Assembly (NCBI GenBank): GCA_947258425.1 | Contig: CAMYIG010000002.1 | Span: forward strand, 1 to 64,000 | Source of the DNA: SZUA-76 sp945787585 | GTDB taxonomy: Bacteria > Pseudomonadota > Gammaproteobacteria > SZUA-140 | Direction of reading: 5' to 3' | Length of the DNA stretch: 64,000 nucleotides | Shown here: in pieces, positions 8,656 to 16,386 of the stretch | Position numbering within the stretch: position 1 is the first letter of the stretch | Layout of the letters: every line of letters starts with the position of its first letter | Position numbers and translations under genes: made by a program | Notes under the pieces: generated by a model | Told to the model about the DNA's origin: nothing | Databases searched by the model: none | The model's input: only the letters and a program-made list of their open reading frames with translations

Positions 8656-9738
8656 GTGAAACCCTCAATAGTGCTCAAACTGGAGTCGATCTCTGACCGC
8701 ATGCAGGAGCTCGAAGCACTGCTGGCAGATCCCGATACCATTAATAATCAGAACCGCTTTCGCGAACTGTCGATGGAGTACTCACAGATCACGCCGATTG
8801 TTAACTGCTTTCATCGCTATCAGTCTGCGCAGAATGACGTCGCGGCAGCACAAGAAATGACGCAGGATGACGACGCTGAAATGCGCGCCATGGCCGAAGA
8901 TGAGATCAGGGCATCACGCGCACAACTGGTCGAAATTGAAAGCGAAATACAGACGCTACTACTGCCGGTCGACCCCCACGATAATGCCAATATCTTTCTT
9001 GAGATTCGCGCTGGCACCGGTGGCGATGAAGCCGCCATCTTTGCGGGCGACCTGTTCCGTATGTACTCATACTATGCTGAGATGAATCGCTGGCAGATTG
9101 AAGTCATCAGTGCCAATGCTGGCGAACACGGCGGCTATAAAGAGGTCATCGCCCGCATCACTGGCAAGGGTGTCTATTCAAAGCTAAAATTTGAGTCCGG
9201 CGCACACCGTGTACAGCGCGTGCCGGCAACGGAATCACAGGGGCGTATCCACACCTCGGCCTGCACCGTCGCCGTGCTCCCTGAGCCCGATGAGATCGAA
9301 CAGACCGAGATCAACCCCAGTGACCTCAAGATTGACACCTTCCGTGCCTCCGGTGCGGGCGGGCAGCACGTCAATAAAACCGACTCTGCGATTCGTATCG
9401 CCCATATTCCATCAGGCATCATCATCGAATGCCAGGACGAGCGTTCACAACATAAAAACCGTGCGCGGGCGATGTCGCTACTGCAGGCAAAGCTGATGGC
9501 AGGCGCGCAGGAGAAGCAGGCGGCAGAGACTGCTGAAGCGCGCAAGTCACTGGTCGGCAGCGGCGATCGTTCGGAACGAATCCGCACCTATAATTTTCCA
9601 CAGGGCCGCATGACCGATCATCGCATCAACCTGACGCTCTACAAACTGGATGAAATCATGGCAGGTAATCTGGAGCAGGTGATCAATCCATTGATCAATG
9701 AGTATCAGGCAGAACTGCTGGCGGCGTTATCGGAATAA
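8656..9738 (+). CDS. prfA: Peptide chain release factor 1
   Basis: RF1 recognises UAA and UAG and triggers peptidyl-tRNA hydrolysis on the ribosome. The 360-aa length matches the family exactly. The stop-codon reading motif appears as PAT (the RF1 PxT form) within VQRVPATESQGR, and the catalytic GGQ lies in GAGGQHVNKTDSA, its Gln being the methylation target of PrmC encoded next. The start is a GTG at 8656, three bases after the hemA stop codon, which implies translational coupling. The C-terminus reads LINEYQAELLAAL, typical of RF1. Confidence 0.98.
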   Translation: MKPSIVLKLESISDRMQELEALLADPDTINNQNRFRELSMEYSQITPIVNCFHRYQSAQNDVAAAQEMTQDDDAEMRAMAEDEIRASRAQLVEIESEIQTLLLPVDPHDNANIFLEIRAGTGGDEAAIFAGDLFRMYSYYAEMNRWQIEVISANAGEHGGYKEVIARITGKGVYSKLKFESGAHRVQRVPATESQGRIHTSACTVAVLPEPDEIEQTEINPSDLKIDTFRASGAGGQHVNKTDSAIRIAHIPSGIIIECQDERSQHKNRARAMSLLQAKLMAGAQEKQAAETAEARKSLVGSGDRSERIRTYNFPQGRMTDHRINLTLYKLDEIMAGNLEQVINPLINEYQAELLAALSE

Positions 9739-9775
9739 ACCGTTACCACAGTGTGCCCTGACTATTCGCCTCGTT

Positions 9776-10627
9776 ATGACTACCATTTGCAACGCACTCA
9801 ATACGGCCGCCACCACGCTGGCCGCTCGTCATGATGCTGCAATGCTTGAGAGCGAAATATTACTCGCTTATACATTGGAAAAAACGCGCACCTGGCTATA
9901 CACCTGGCCCGAGCGTGAACTGACTGCGACACAGCTCACCCGTTTCAATGCGCTGGTCGAACGGCGCCTACAAGGCGAGCCCTCCGCCTATATCACGGGT
10001 GAACGTGAGTTCTGGTCGCTGCCACTTGAGGTGACACCCGACACACTGATTCCGCGCCCCGAAACTGAGCTACTGATAGAACTCGCGCTTGAACTTATCC
10101 CGCAGGATGCGCCATGCAATATTGCAGATCTCGGCACCGGCAGCGGCGCCATTGCATTAGCACTCGCTAGCGAGCGGCCTTGCAGCCATGTTTGTGCGGT
10201 CGATGCTTCTGCGGACGCGCTCGCCGTTGCGGCACGCAACCGCGCCCGTCATGCGCTTAATAATGTCACACTATGCTGCGGCGACTGGCTCGACCCATTG
10301 TCTGAGCAAACCTTTCAGATGATCGTTTCTAACCCGCCGTATATCCGTGAAGATGATGCGCATCTCGATCAAGGGGACCTACCGTTCGAACCCCGCAGCG
10401 CGTTGGTCGCGACCGATAATGGTCTGGATGATATTCGCAGGATTATTGCCGATAGCCGCGCGCGCCTGGTCGCCAATGGCTGGCTGCTGATCGAACATGG
10501 CTATGATCAATCCATCGATGTCACACAACTCTTTTCACAACACGGCTATCACAATGTCACCGCCCATCGCGATCTCAGTGGACAACCGCGCGTTGTCTCG
10601 GGGCAATCCCCCTCCACAATTAAATAA
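9776..10627 (+). CDS. prmC: Release factor glutamine methyltransferase
   Basis: PrmC (HemK) methylates the GGQ glutamine of RF1 and RF2 using SAM. The ATG at 9776 gives 283 aa (MTTICNALNTAATTL), the usual size; the frame opens further upstream, but that part overlaps prfA. It has the motif I region NIADLGTGSGAIALALA and the substrate-binding NPPY in IVSNPPYIRE, with the N-terminal helical domain containing YITGEREFW. It follows prfA by 37 bases, so substrate and modifying enzyme are made together. Confidence 0.97.
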   Translation: MTTICNALNTAATTLAARHDAAMLESEILLAYTLEKTRTWLYTWPERELTATQLTRFNALVERRLQGEPSAYITGEREFWSLPLEVTPDTLIPRPETELLIELALELIPQDAPCNIADLGTGSGAIALALASERPCSHVCAVDASADALAVAARNRARHALNNVTLCCGDWLDPLSEQTFQMIVSNPPYIREDDAHLDQGDLPFEPRSALVATDNGLDDIRRIIADSRARLVANGWLLIEHGYDQSIDVTQLFSQHGYHNVTAHRDLSGQPRVVSGQSPSTIK

Positions 10628-10631
10628 CATA

Positions 10632-11060
10632 ATGACTATACCTAAAAACATCACCGAACAGATCAAACTCCCCCGCACACTGATCAACCAACTGATGACC
10701 CACTCACAAAGCCGCGAAGGAGAAGAGGTCTGTGGTTTTATTGCCAGTCGTAATGGAGTACCGGTTAAAACATACCCGGTCACCAATATCGCTACACCTG
10801 TAACCAACCGTTTTGAGATGGAGCCACGGGCACAGATTGATACCATCAGAAAGATGCGTGAACAGGGTGAAGAGATCTTTGCAATCTACCACTCGCACCC
10901 AACCTCACCTGCCGCACCGTCACAACAAGACATCAATGAGTTTAGTTACCCAGAGGCGCTGAGTCTGATCATCTCACTCAATACCAAAGGCGTACTGGAG
11001 ATACGTGCGTATCGTATGCTGGCAAACGGCGCAATTGAGGTAACGATTGAAACGACTTAA
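10632..11060 (+). CDS. M67-family (JAMM/MPN) metallopeptidase
   Basis: This 142-aa protein has a complete JAMM zinc-site signature: Glu in GEEVCGF, then YHSHP followed by PSQQD (H-x-H, S and D). Such small bacterial MPN proteins are predicted Zn-dependent isopeptidases, sometimes paired with ubiquitin-like sulfur carriers such as MoaD or ThiS. No such carrier is adjacent here, although moaD occurs at 58 kb. The ATG at 10632 is chosen because the longer frame overlaps prmC. It starts four bases after the prmC stop and may be co-transcribed. The substrate is unknown. Confidence 0.87.
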   Translation: MTIPKNITEQIKLPRTLINQLMTHSQSREGEEVCGFIASRNGVPVKTYPVTNIATPVTNRFEMEPRAQIDTIRKMREQGEEIFAIYHSHPTSPAAPSQQDINEFSYPEALSLIISLNTKGVLEIRAYRMLANGAIEVTIETT

Positions 11061-11066
11061 CAGTGG

Positions 11067-11258
11067 CTAATCATTTTCGTGCGAAACGATCACAGTTAAG
11101 TCACCCTCGCCATCTAACGACACATCAAAGTTGATGGGTCGACAACAAACCTCACAGTCTTCAATGTAATTTTGCTGCAGCACTGAACAATCAACCAGCA
11201 CCTCAATTGACTCACCGCAGTACGGGCACGCTATCGACCTCGATTCAAGTGCATTCAT
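11067..11258 (-). CDS. CPxCG-type cysteine-rich small protein
   Basis: This 63-aa protein opens with ACPYCGESIEVLVDCS and continues with EDCEVCCRPI, giving CPxCG and CxxC pairs that look like a small zinc ribbon. It matches the widespread gammaproteobacterial CPXCG-motif family of unknown function. It is convergent with the JAMM peptidase gene, six bases apart, and follows the serine protease gene on the same strand by 27 bases with no terminator between, so it could be the last gene of the 15-11 kb unit. Confidence 0.82.
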   Translation of the reverse strand: MNALESRSIACPYCGESIEVLVDCSVLQQNYIEDCEVCCRPINFDVSLDGEGDLTVIVSHEND

Positions 11259-11285
11259 CTAACACGGCACACTAATAAGTCTATT

Positions 11286-12404
11286 CTAATCCTCATCATC
11301 AACATCCTGTTTTTTTAGATATGCCGAAAACTCTTTAACAACATTATCAATAGGAATAGCGATACCAAAACCTTCCGAACCAATCGATGCGGTCGACATC
11401 AATTTCTGCGTATTGACGCCCAGCACGCGCCCCTCTTCATCAACCAGCGGGCCACCACTGTTACCCGGTAAAATCTGAGTATCGGTATAAATACTGTTGT
11501 CGCGCTTACTGGTAATAATCCCGGATGTCACAAAATCCTTTAACCCCAGAGGACTGCCCATTGCATAGACCTTCATCCCCTGCCCCACTCTACCTATATG
11601 GGTAAGATCAATAAACGGTGTGATATGTCCATCCAGTTTAATTAACGCGAGGTCATGTTCCTTACTTAACTTTATTAATTTGGCCGTTACTTTTGTGCCG
11701 CCTTTTAGCGTTACCTTAAATTGACGTGAAAATTTTGCGCTGGCAGACTTAAAACTGAAATCAGAGTCCTGACTGGAAAGTTCACGCTTCCGGCTATCGA
11801 GCCATTTCTTCCGCTCTCGATAATTTGACTTCATCTTATTCAGGCGCTTTTCATAGATATCATACTCTGCGTAGGCCACCTTTTTTTCGCGATCATTATA
11901 ACGATCAATATCTTTTTTATAATCGCTTAACTCAGCCTCCATATTTTTGAGCTGCTCAGCCCGCTCAGCCAACTCCCGCTCAGCGACTTTAATTTCAGCC
12001 TTCGCTTCGTCAAACTTTTTATCACTCTTTTTCCACGCCTTAAACTCAGTCGGCCTGACCACATGCTTATTCGTCACAATGTAACCATCATTACTCACAA
12101 AAAAACCAGAACCGGCCCCCAAGGATGTCTCTATCGACACCACTGCCAAAGTCGTTTTTTCGATGGTAGTTGCAGGGTTAAATTTATTGGTTAACTTCTC
12201 AGCAAGATTTTTTGATACAGAACTTTTCTTCTTACCTTTATAATTTAACGTTTCAGTTTTAAGGCCCCCTTTCGGCGGCTTATCGGTAAACTGCCATTTA
12301 CCATTGGCATCTTTATATTTATAAATTTCAGCCATACTGGGTAATGAAAAAAACATTAAGATAGCCCAGCAAATGACTAACGAAACAGGAGGCTTTCTAA
12401 TCAT
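11286..12404 (-). CDS. DUF4124 trypsin-like serine protease with coiled-coil insertion
   Basis: A signal peptide (cleavage after SMA) is followed by a DUF4124 domain (EIYKYKDANGKWQFTDKPP, residues 26-44). A trypsin-like serine protease domain then shows the triad His114 in NKHVV, Asp251 in EHDLALIKL and Ser316 in PGNSGGPL. Between His and Asp lies a charged helical insertion (about residues 120-215) rich in Lys, Glu and Arg with heptad-like spacing, predicted to be a coiled coil. No PDZ domain follows, unlike DegP. It is the last large gene of a unit with AgmX-like, ExbD and ExbB-type proteins, eight bases after the AgmX-like gene, which suggests a periplasmic role with that machine. Confidence 0.85.
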   Translation of the reverse strand: MIRKPPVSLVICWAILMFFSLPSMAEIYKYKDANGKWQFTDKPPKGGLKTETLNYKGKKKSSVSKNLAEKLTNKFNPATTIEKTTLAVVSIETSLGAGSGFFVSNDGYIVTNKHVVRPTEFKAWKKSDKKFDEAKAEIKVAERELAERAEQLKNMEAELSDYKKDIDRYNDREKKVAYAEYDIYEKRLNKMKSNYRERKKWLDSRKRELSSQDSDFSFKSASAKFSRQFKVTLKGGTKVTAKLIKLSKEHDLALIKLDGHITPFIDLTHIGRVGQGMKVYAMGSPLGLKDFVTSGIITSKRDNSIYTDTQILPGNSGGPLVDEEGRVLGVNTQKLMSTASIGSEGFGIAIPIDNVVKEFSAYLKKQDVDDED

Positions 12405-12412
12405 GATATTGA

Positions 12413-13396
12413 TTACGATGGTAGAAACTCAATGGGATATGAAACCGTCACTGTATCAACCTCTTTTTCACCAAAATTAAACTGTTTGATACGTGACAGA
12501 ATACGACGTTCAAGCTTTGAATTATTGAGTTCACTAGACACAATTTTTACATCGACAACTTCACCAGAAGGCGCAATCACGATTTCCAGCACGATCAGTC
12601 CTTTCAAGCCGGGATCTGTACGACGTTCGCGATTGTAAATCGAAAAGAGCTTACTCTTGTTTCGATCAAAGACCATCGTGATCTCTTCTTGACTACGCAT
12701 GTTTATCTTAGCCTTGAGAATATCTGCCTGCTCAATTTCAAGCGTTGATTCAACCTCGGTATGCTGCAAGGCGGCCAGTTCTGTTTGCGTAAGCCCAACA
12801 TCACTAGAAAAATCTTTTTCGTTCACTCCGCCACTACTCTGGCTAACCTTTGACGTCAACAACGACTTACTCACCGTTGCCACTTTATTATGAGAACCTG
12901 CTGTCAGTTTTTTTCTCGATTTTGTGGTCAGCACTGTTTTAATATCAGACGTATCCATCAAGTCTTCGAGGCCTTTGCTTAACTCCAGCAAACCACTCTT
13001 CTGCGCCTTTTCACGCGCTGCCTTTTGCTTATCAGTCAGTGGCTTTTTCTTTTCCTGCTGTTTTTTAACCAGCTTCTTTTTCAGGCTCTCTTTGGGCTTT
13101 TCAACCTTTTTTTCAACCTTGGGCTTAGGTTTTGGTTTAGGCTTGGGCTTGGGTTTAGGCTTGGGTTTTGGTAACTCTATTTTCTTTGGCTTGGGCACCT
13201 GTCCAACAAACTTTGCTATTCGATCGGGTATGACGTGCGCCTTGCGTGCCTCTTTTGGCACTTCAATCCCCTGAATATAAAACACAATGCCGAACAGTAA
13301 TGCCAGAAGTACAACGGCAATGATTTTAAATTTACGATCATCATTACGACTAGTGGTGCCGGCAAGCGCAAGATCTTTATAGGCAATAGCTGTCAT
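12413..13396 (-). CDS. TonB-like AgmX/PglI C-terminal domain protein
   Basis: This 327-aa protein is organised like TonB. It has a short cytoplasmic N-terminus, one membrane helix at about residues 24-43 (KIIAVVLLALLFGIVFY), and a Lys-Pro repeat at 76-91 that could span the periplasm. A Lys-rich helical stretch follows, and then a C-terminal domain (about 240-327) with the AgmX/PglI pattern: SIYNRERRTDPGLKG, VLEIVIAPSGEVVDV and a final beta strand YPIEFLP. In Myxococcus, proteins with this domain (GltG, GltJ) transmit motor force to the envelope. Here it follows two ExbD-type genes and an ExbB-type gene, so it is probably the energy-transducing arm of that stator. Confidence 0.85.
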   Translation of the reverse strand: MTAIAYKDLALAGTTSRNDDRKFKIIAVVLLALLFGIVFYIQGIEVPKEARKAHVIPDRIAKFVGQVPKPKKIELPKPKPKPKPKPKPKPKPKVEKKVEKPKESLKKKLVKKQQEKKKPLTDKQKAAREKAQKSGLLELSKGLEDLMDTSDIKTVLTTKSRKKLTAGSHNKVATVSKSLLTSKVSQSSGGVNEKDFSSDVGLTQTELAALQHTEVESTLEIEQADILKAKINMRSQEEITMVFDRNKSKLFSIYNRERRTDPGLKGLIVLEIVIAPSGEVVDVKIVSSELNNSKLERRILSRIKQFNFGEKEVDTVTVSYPIEFLPS

Positions 13397-13404
13397 AACA
13401 CGCT

Positions 13405-13905
13405 TTAGCTCTTAGGCCTGGATTTTTGCACGGCGGCAAAAGATATCCTGGTGTAGTCAGCTTCACGGCATGTGCTTAGTATTTTACTGAGCACTTCGTA
13501 GGGTGTTTTTTGGTCCCCTATGATCGTGACATTACGCGCCTTCTTTTCGACCTTCGAAAACTGCGATTTACCTGCTTCAAAATTCAACTCCTCCATTAAC
13601 CCAGGAATCATGGAATCCTCACTCAATGCGACTTCACTAATTGAGGCCACTTTACGCCCTTGTACTAAAATATCTCGCCCTGTGATGGTGATAACTAGCG
13701 TCTCTTTAGGCGCTACTGCTGAAATTGAGGTGGGCAACTTAACCTCTTTACTACTATGCAACTGCTGTACATTGGATGAACTCACTAATAGAAAAAATAC
13801 CAGTATCGTAAAGATATCCATCAACGAAACAAGATTCAAACCAGGCTGTTTTTTGCGCTTGTGATGACGATCCATTCGTCTACTACGGCGTGATACTTCT
13901 TTCAT
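13405..13905 (-). CDS. ExbD/TolR-type stator protein with the proton-carrying Asp
   Basis: This 166-aa protein has a basic N-terminus, one membrane helix (about residues 24-43, NLVSLMDIFTILVFFLL) and a periplasmic domain. Asp30 in SLMD sits where ExbD, TolR and MotB-like partners carry the essential protonatable aspartate. The C-terminal part includes VTIIGDQKTPYEVLSKIL, typical of the TolR/ExbD fold. It overlaps the preceding ExbD-type gene by four bases (ATGA) and precedes the TonB-like gene by eight, so the set is translationally coupled. Confidence 0.9.
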   Translation of the reverse strand: MKEVSRRSRRMDRHHKRKKQPGLNLVSLMDIFTILVFFLLVSSSNVQQLHSSKEVKLPTSISAVAPKETLVITITGRDILVQGRKVASISEVALSEDSMIPGLMEELNFEAGKSQFSKVEKKARNVTIIGDQKTPYEVLSKILSTCREADYTRISFAAVQKSRPKS

Positions 13906-14420
13906 TGACTAGCCCCCACATCGATACCAGGTGTTGCCACAGCATCACCAATCGCGATATTGGGGAATAGTTCAACCGTATCAAGTGTAGCCACATTAAC
14001 AACATCAGCACTTCTGACACGATCCATCACCTGAACCAGCGTCTGATACTCAATATTAGGTTCAAGTAGTAATGTAATGTTCTGCTCTTCAGGAAAACGA
14101 CTCTTAATTTCAACCAGTAATTCACTGAACGCGTTCCAGTCTGTATCGTCTTCACTGCGCTCAAAACGCTTAATCACGCCCAGGCGACGATCCTGCACAT
14201 CAAAACTCTGCTGACGAATCACCAGCTCAAGTTCAAGCTTAACCTTCTCCTCTTTCTGGGTCTGGGCATTTTTTGATGGAAGGTTAAGTTCTATGACTGT
14301 CATCCGCGAAAATACTGCGGTGACCAACAAAAACGGCACCAGAATCACCATCAAATTCATGAATGCGGTGATGTTAAGTTCTGCGGCTTCTTTGGTATGG
14401 TGTCTACGTCTTGTACGCAT
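13902..14420 (-). CDS. ExbD/TolR-type protein with Asn at the usual Asp position
   Basis: This 172-aa protein is also ExbD-like: a basic start (MRTRRRHH), then ELNITAFMNLMVILVPFLLVTAVF as the only membrane helix, then a periplasmic domain with NITLLLEPNIEYQTLVQVMDRV. By hand alignment Asn22 (FMNLM) occupies the place of the proton-accepting aspartate, so this subunit may be structural, pairing with the Asp-containing partner encoded next. It lies 105 bases after the ExbB-type gene and overlaps the next gene by four bases. Confidence 0.87.
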   Translation of the reverse strand: MRTRRRHHTKEAAELNITAFMNLMVILVPFLLVTAVFSRMTVIELNLPSKNAQTQKEEKVKLELELVIRQQSFDVQDRRLGVIKRFERSEDDTDWNAFSELLVEIKSRFPEEQNITLLLEPNIEYQTLVQVMDRVRSADVVNVATLDTVELFPNIAIGDAVATPGIDVGASQ

Positions 14421-14525
14421 ATTGATTCCACATCTCTGTTCCGATTCTATCTCGGCTTTCTATTCAGTCCTGTCTTTCATTTTGCTGCTAACAAGGCTGT
14501 CTGCTTGTCACGGTTTCGCTATCTA

Positions 14526-15152
14526 TCAATTATGATCCTGCTCACTCACAATATTCAGACACTTGACCGCCACCATCTCCAGCTCATCAACGAGATGCGC
14601 TGTTTTCGTCGCTAGAAAAGAGTGTAAAAACAACATGGGAATCGCTGCCATTAAACCAAATGCGGTGGTATTCATCGCCACTGAAATACTCGCAGAAAGT
14701 AGATCTGCCTTTTCGGCTGGGTCGGCTGCCGCAACCGCAGTGAAAGCCTCGATTAATCCAATAATAGTGCCCAACAGTCCGAGCAAAGTGGCAATATTTG
14801 CGTAGGTTGCCAGATAGTGGGTACGCTGCTCTAGCTGCGGAATGACTTCCATCATGCCTTCTTCCATGGCCGTTTCAAGATCACTACGGCGGCGCGTGTG
14901 TCCCAGCCGAGAAAAACCATAACTTAACATATGCGCCATGGGTGTTTTGTTTTGTGAGGTGATTTTTACCGCCTGGTCTAAATCATTCTTTTTCAATAAC
15001 GGCACAAGGTCAGACCAGATCTTATTTGAATTTCGCTGAGTCGAACTAAGATAAAGGTAACGTTCCAGTGCGATCGCCATACCCAACGCCAGCACGGCGA
15101 GGATAGGATACATAAACGGCCCACCTGTCTGAAAGAAACTTACGACCTCCAT
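14526..15152 (-). CDS. MotA/TolQ/ExbB-type proton channel protein
   Basis: This 208-aa inner-membrane protein has a membrane helix near residues 12-32 (GGPFMYPILAVLALGMAIALERYLY), a cytoplasmic loop, and two C-terminal helices. These include TLLGLLGTIIGLIEAF, the strongly conserved MotA/TolQ/ExbB segment, and MNTTAFGLMAAIPMLFLHSF. It should form a pentameric proton channel around ExbD-type subunits. A strong AAGGAG ribosome site precedes the ATG at 15152. It heads the 15-11 kb run ExbB-ExbD-ExbD-TonB-like-protease and resembles AglR of the Myxococcus gliding motor as much as TolQ. Confidence 0.9.
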   Translation of the reverse strand: MEVVSFFQTGGPFMYPILAVLALGMAIALERYLYLSSTQRNSNKIWSDLVPLLKKNDLDQAVKITSQNKTPMAHMLSYGFSRLGHTRRRSDLETAMEEGMMEVIPQLEQRTHYLATYANIATLLGLLGTIIGLIEAFTAVAAADPAEKADLLSASISVAMNTTAFGLMAAIPMLFLHSFLATKTAHLVDELEMVAVKCLNIVSEQDHN

Positions 15153-15472
15153 GACTCACTCCTTAATAAAATATGCATAACTGTCCTGAAAATTTACCGG
15201 GTAACAATACCCATGTATTGGTGACTCCACATCATTCAAACCAGTGCTCCGAGATGAGAGCTTGTGATACTAAAACCTCACGTTGGCTGAACATAGTCTA
15301 ATCTGAAACGCTTAATCAAGAAGTAGTCACGTCGGCTTACTCCCCATCAATTAAGGTTCTAACGCTCTCATACCTAAATGTCATAATCTATTTTTTATAT
15401 CGACCATTCACATAGCTCCTGCAATAAAATGCAAAAATAACAATAATTGCTGTTCTATGAACAAAATACACT
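15153..15472. other. 320-base intergenic region inside the motor cluster
   Basis: No credible coding frame. It lies between the 107-aa protein gene and the ExbB-type gene, both on the minus strand, and probably holds the promoter of the stator genes. I could not single out a convincing box pair. A five-pair hairpin (GGGTA/TACCC, four-base loop) sits at 15200-15213 without a T-run. Confidence 0.5.
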
Positions 15473-15796
15473 CTATTGAGGTACTGCGCCTTCTTTATCA
15501 ATTTCAGGCATTACCGGTTTGATCCGTCTCTCTAACAAGCTATGAAGAATAATATCCTGCTCTTGAACACGATGCTTTGTTACAACTTCCTGCCACGGTA
15601 CGATATAAAGAATCTGGGGTAATTCTTTGTTACCCCTGATCTGAATCCCATCAAGATTGATGACATCATTATCCTCAATCACAGCTGTAATCTCTGCTTT
15701 ACTGAGTGATGATTTTGACTCTTCTGCATTAAGCGGAAAAATCATCAGTGCCAATAAAATCATAAACACCCAACGAATATGCTCATTAACTATCAT
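15473..15796 (-). CDS. Small exported protein of unknown family
   Basis: This 107-aa protein has a signal-peptide-like start ending at about LNAEE and no other membrane segment. Its mature part contains NLDGIQIRGNKELPQILYIVPWQEVV, which could be a short beta-rich module followed by a helix, and ends acidic. I do not recognise a family. Its start overlaps the stop of the TPR lipoprotein gene by four bases, so it belongs firmly to the TPR part of the cluster and is probably periplasmic. Confidence 0.7.
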   Translation of the reverse strand: MIVNEHIRWVFMILLALMIFPLNAEESKSSLSKAEITAVIEDNDVINLDGIQIRGNKELPQILYIVPWQEVVTKHRVQEQDIILHSLLERRIKPVMPEIDKEGAVPQ

Positions 15797-16386
15797 TCAC
15801 TCACCTCAGCCGAATTCAGTTGAGACTCAAGTTCACCAAGCCATGCCAATGTTGCCTTATCTTCATCAACAATCAGTTGAAGATAGCGCCGATAATGATG
15901 TACTGCCTTTTCAATATCCTGAAAATAGGTATCATATAATAACGCCAGATTATAATGTGTATGCGCATGGTTCTGATCTTTCCCGAGCGCAGCAAGGTAA
16001 TGCTTCAAAGCCAGAGGCACGTCACTCTTTTTATGAGCAATCAGCCCTAGTAAGTAATCAGCCACAGCACTCTGCGACTGTAATTCCAGCACTCTTTCAG
16101 CAGACTGCTGCGCACGATCCAACTCGCCACGGCGGAAACTAATCAGGCCTAGATTCACCCACGGCAACGCAGACTGCGGGTTACGTTGAGCTATTCCGCG
16201 CAGCAATTCCTCGGCGACAGACGGTTTATCATTATTAAGCGCGTCAATCACCGCTGCCATATCCGGTTCAGCAATACCAACTGTAGAACTTTCTTGCGGC
16301 GCGCCCTTATCCATTGTATTTTGTGATGTGCCTGCACAGCCTGCCAATATCAGAACAAACATCACCAGTAGAGGTTTATTCCACAT
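15793..16386 (-). CDS. TPR lipoprotein of the motor cluster (GltE/AglT-like?)
   Basis: From the ATG at 16386, preceded by AAGGTGG, this is a 197-aa lipoprotein with the lipobox LILAGC and two to three TPR units (SALPWVNLGLISFRRGELD, and HAHTHYNLALLYDTYFQDIEKA). ATGs further upstream exist but leave no room for a ribosome site. A small TPR lipoprotein next to ExbB/ExbD and AgmX-like genes resembles GltE (AglT) of the Myxococcus Glt complex; this equivalence is inferred from size and context only. Its start overlaps the end of the 934-aa TPR gene by 11 bases. Confidence 0.82.
   Translation of the reverse strand: MWNKPLLVMFVLILAGCAGTSQNTMDKGAPQESSTVGIAEPDMAAVIDALNNDKPSVAEELLRGIAQRNPQSALPWVNLGLISFRRGELDRAQQSAERVLELQSQSAVADYLLGLIAHKKSDVPLALKHYLAALGKDQNHAHTHYNLALLYDTYFQDIEKAVHHYRRYLQLIVDEDKATLAWLGELESQLNSAEVSE

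Noticed and set aside
13124..13171. DNA tandem repeat
   Set aside because: It only encodes the Lys-Pro stretch of the TonB-like protein; the codons vary and it is explained by the protein.
12924..13274. Plus-strand frame of 116 aa
   Set aside because: It is the complement of the Lys-Pro-rich coding region and consists of Gly/Leu/Phe repeats.
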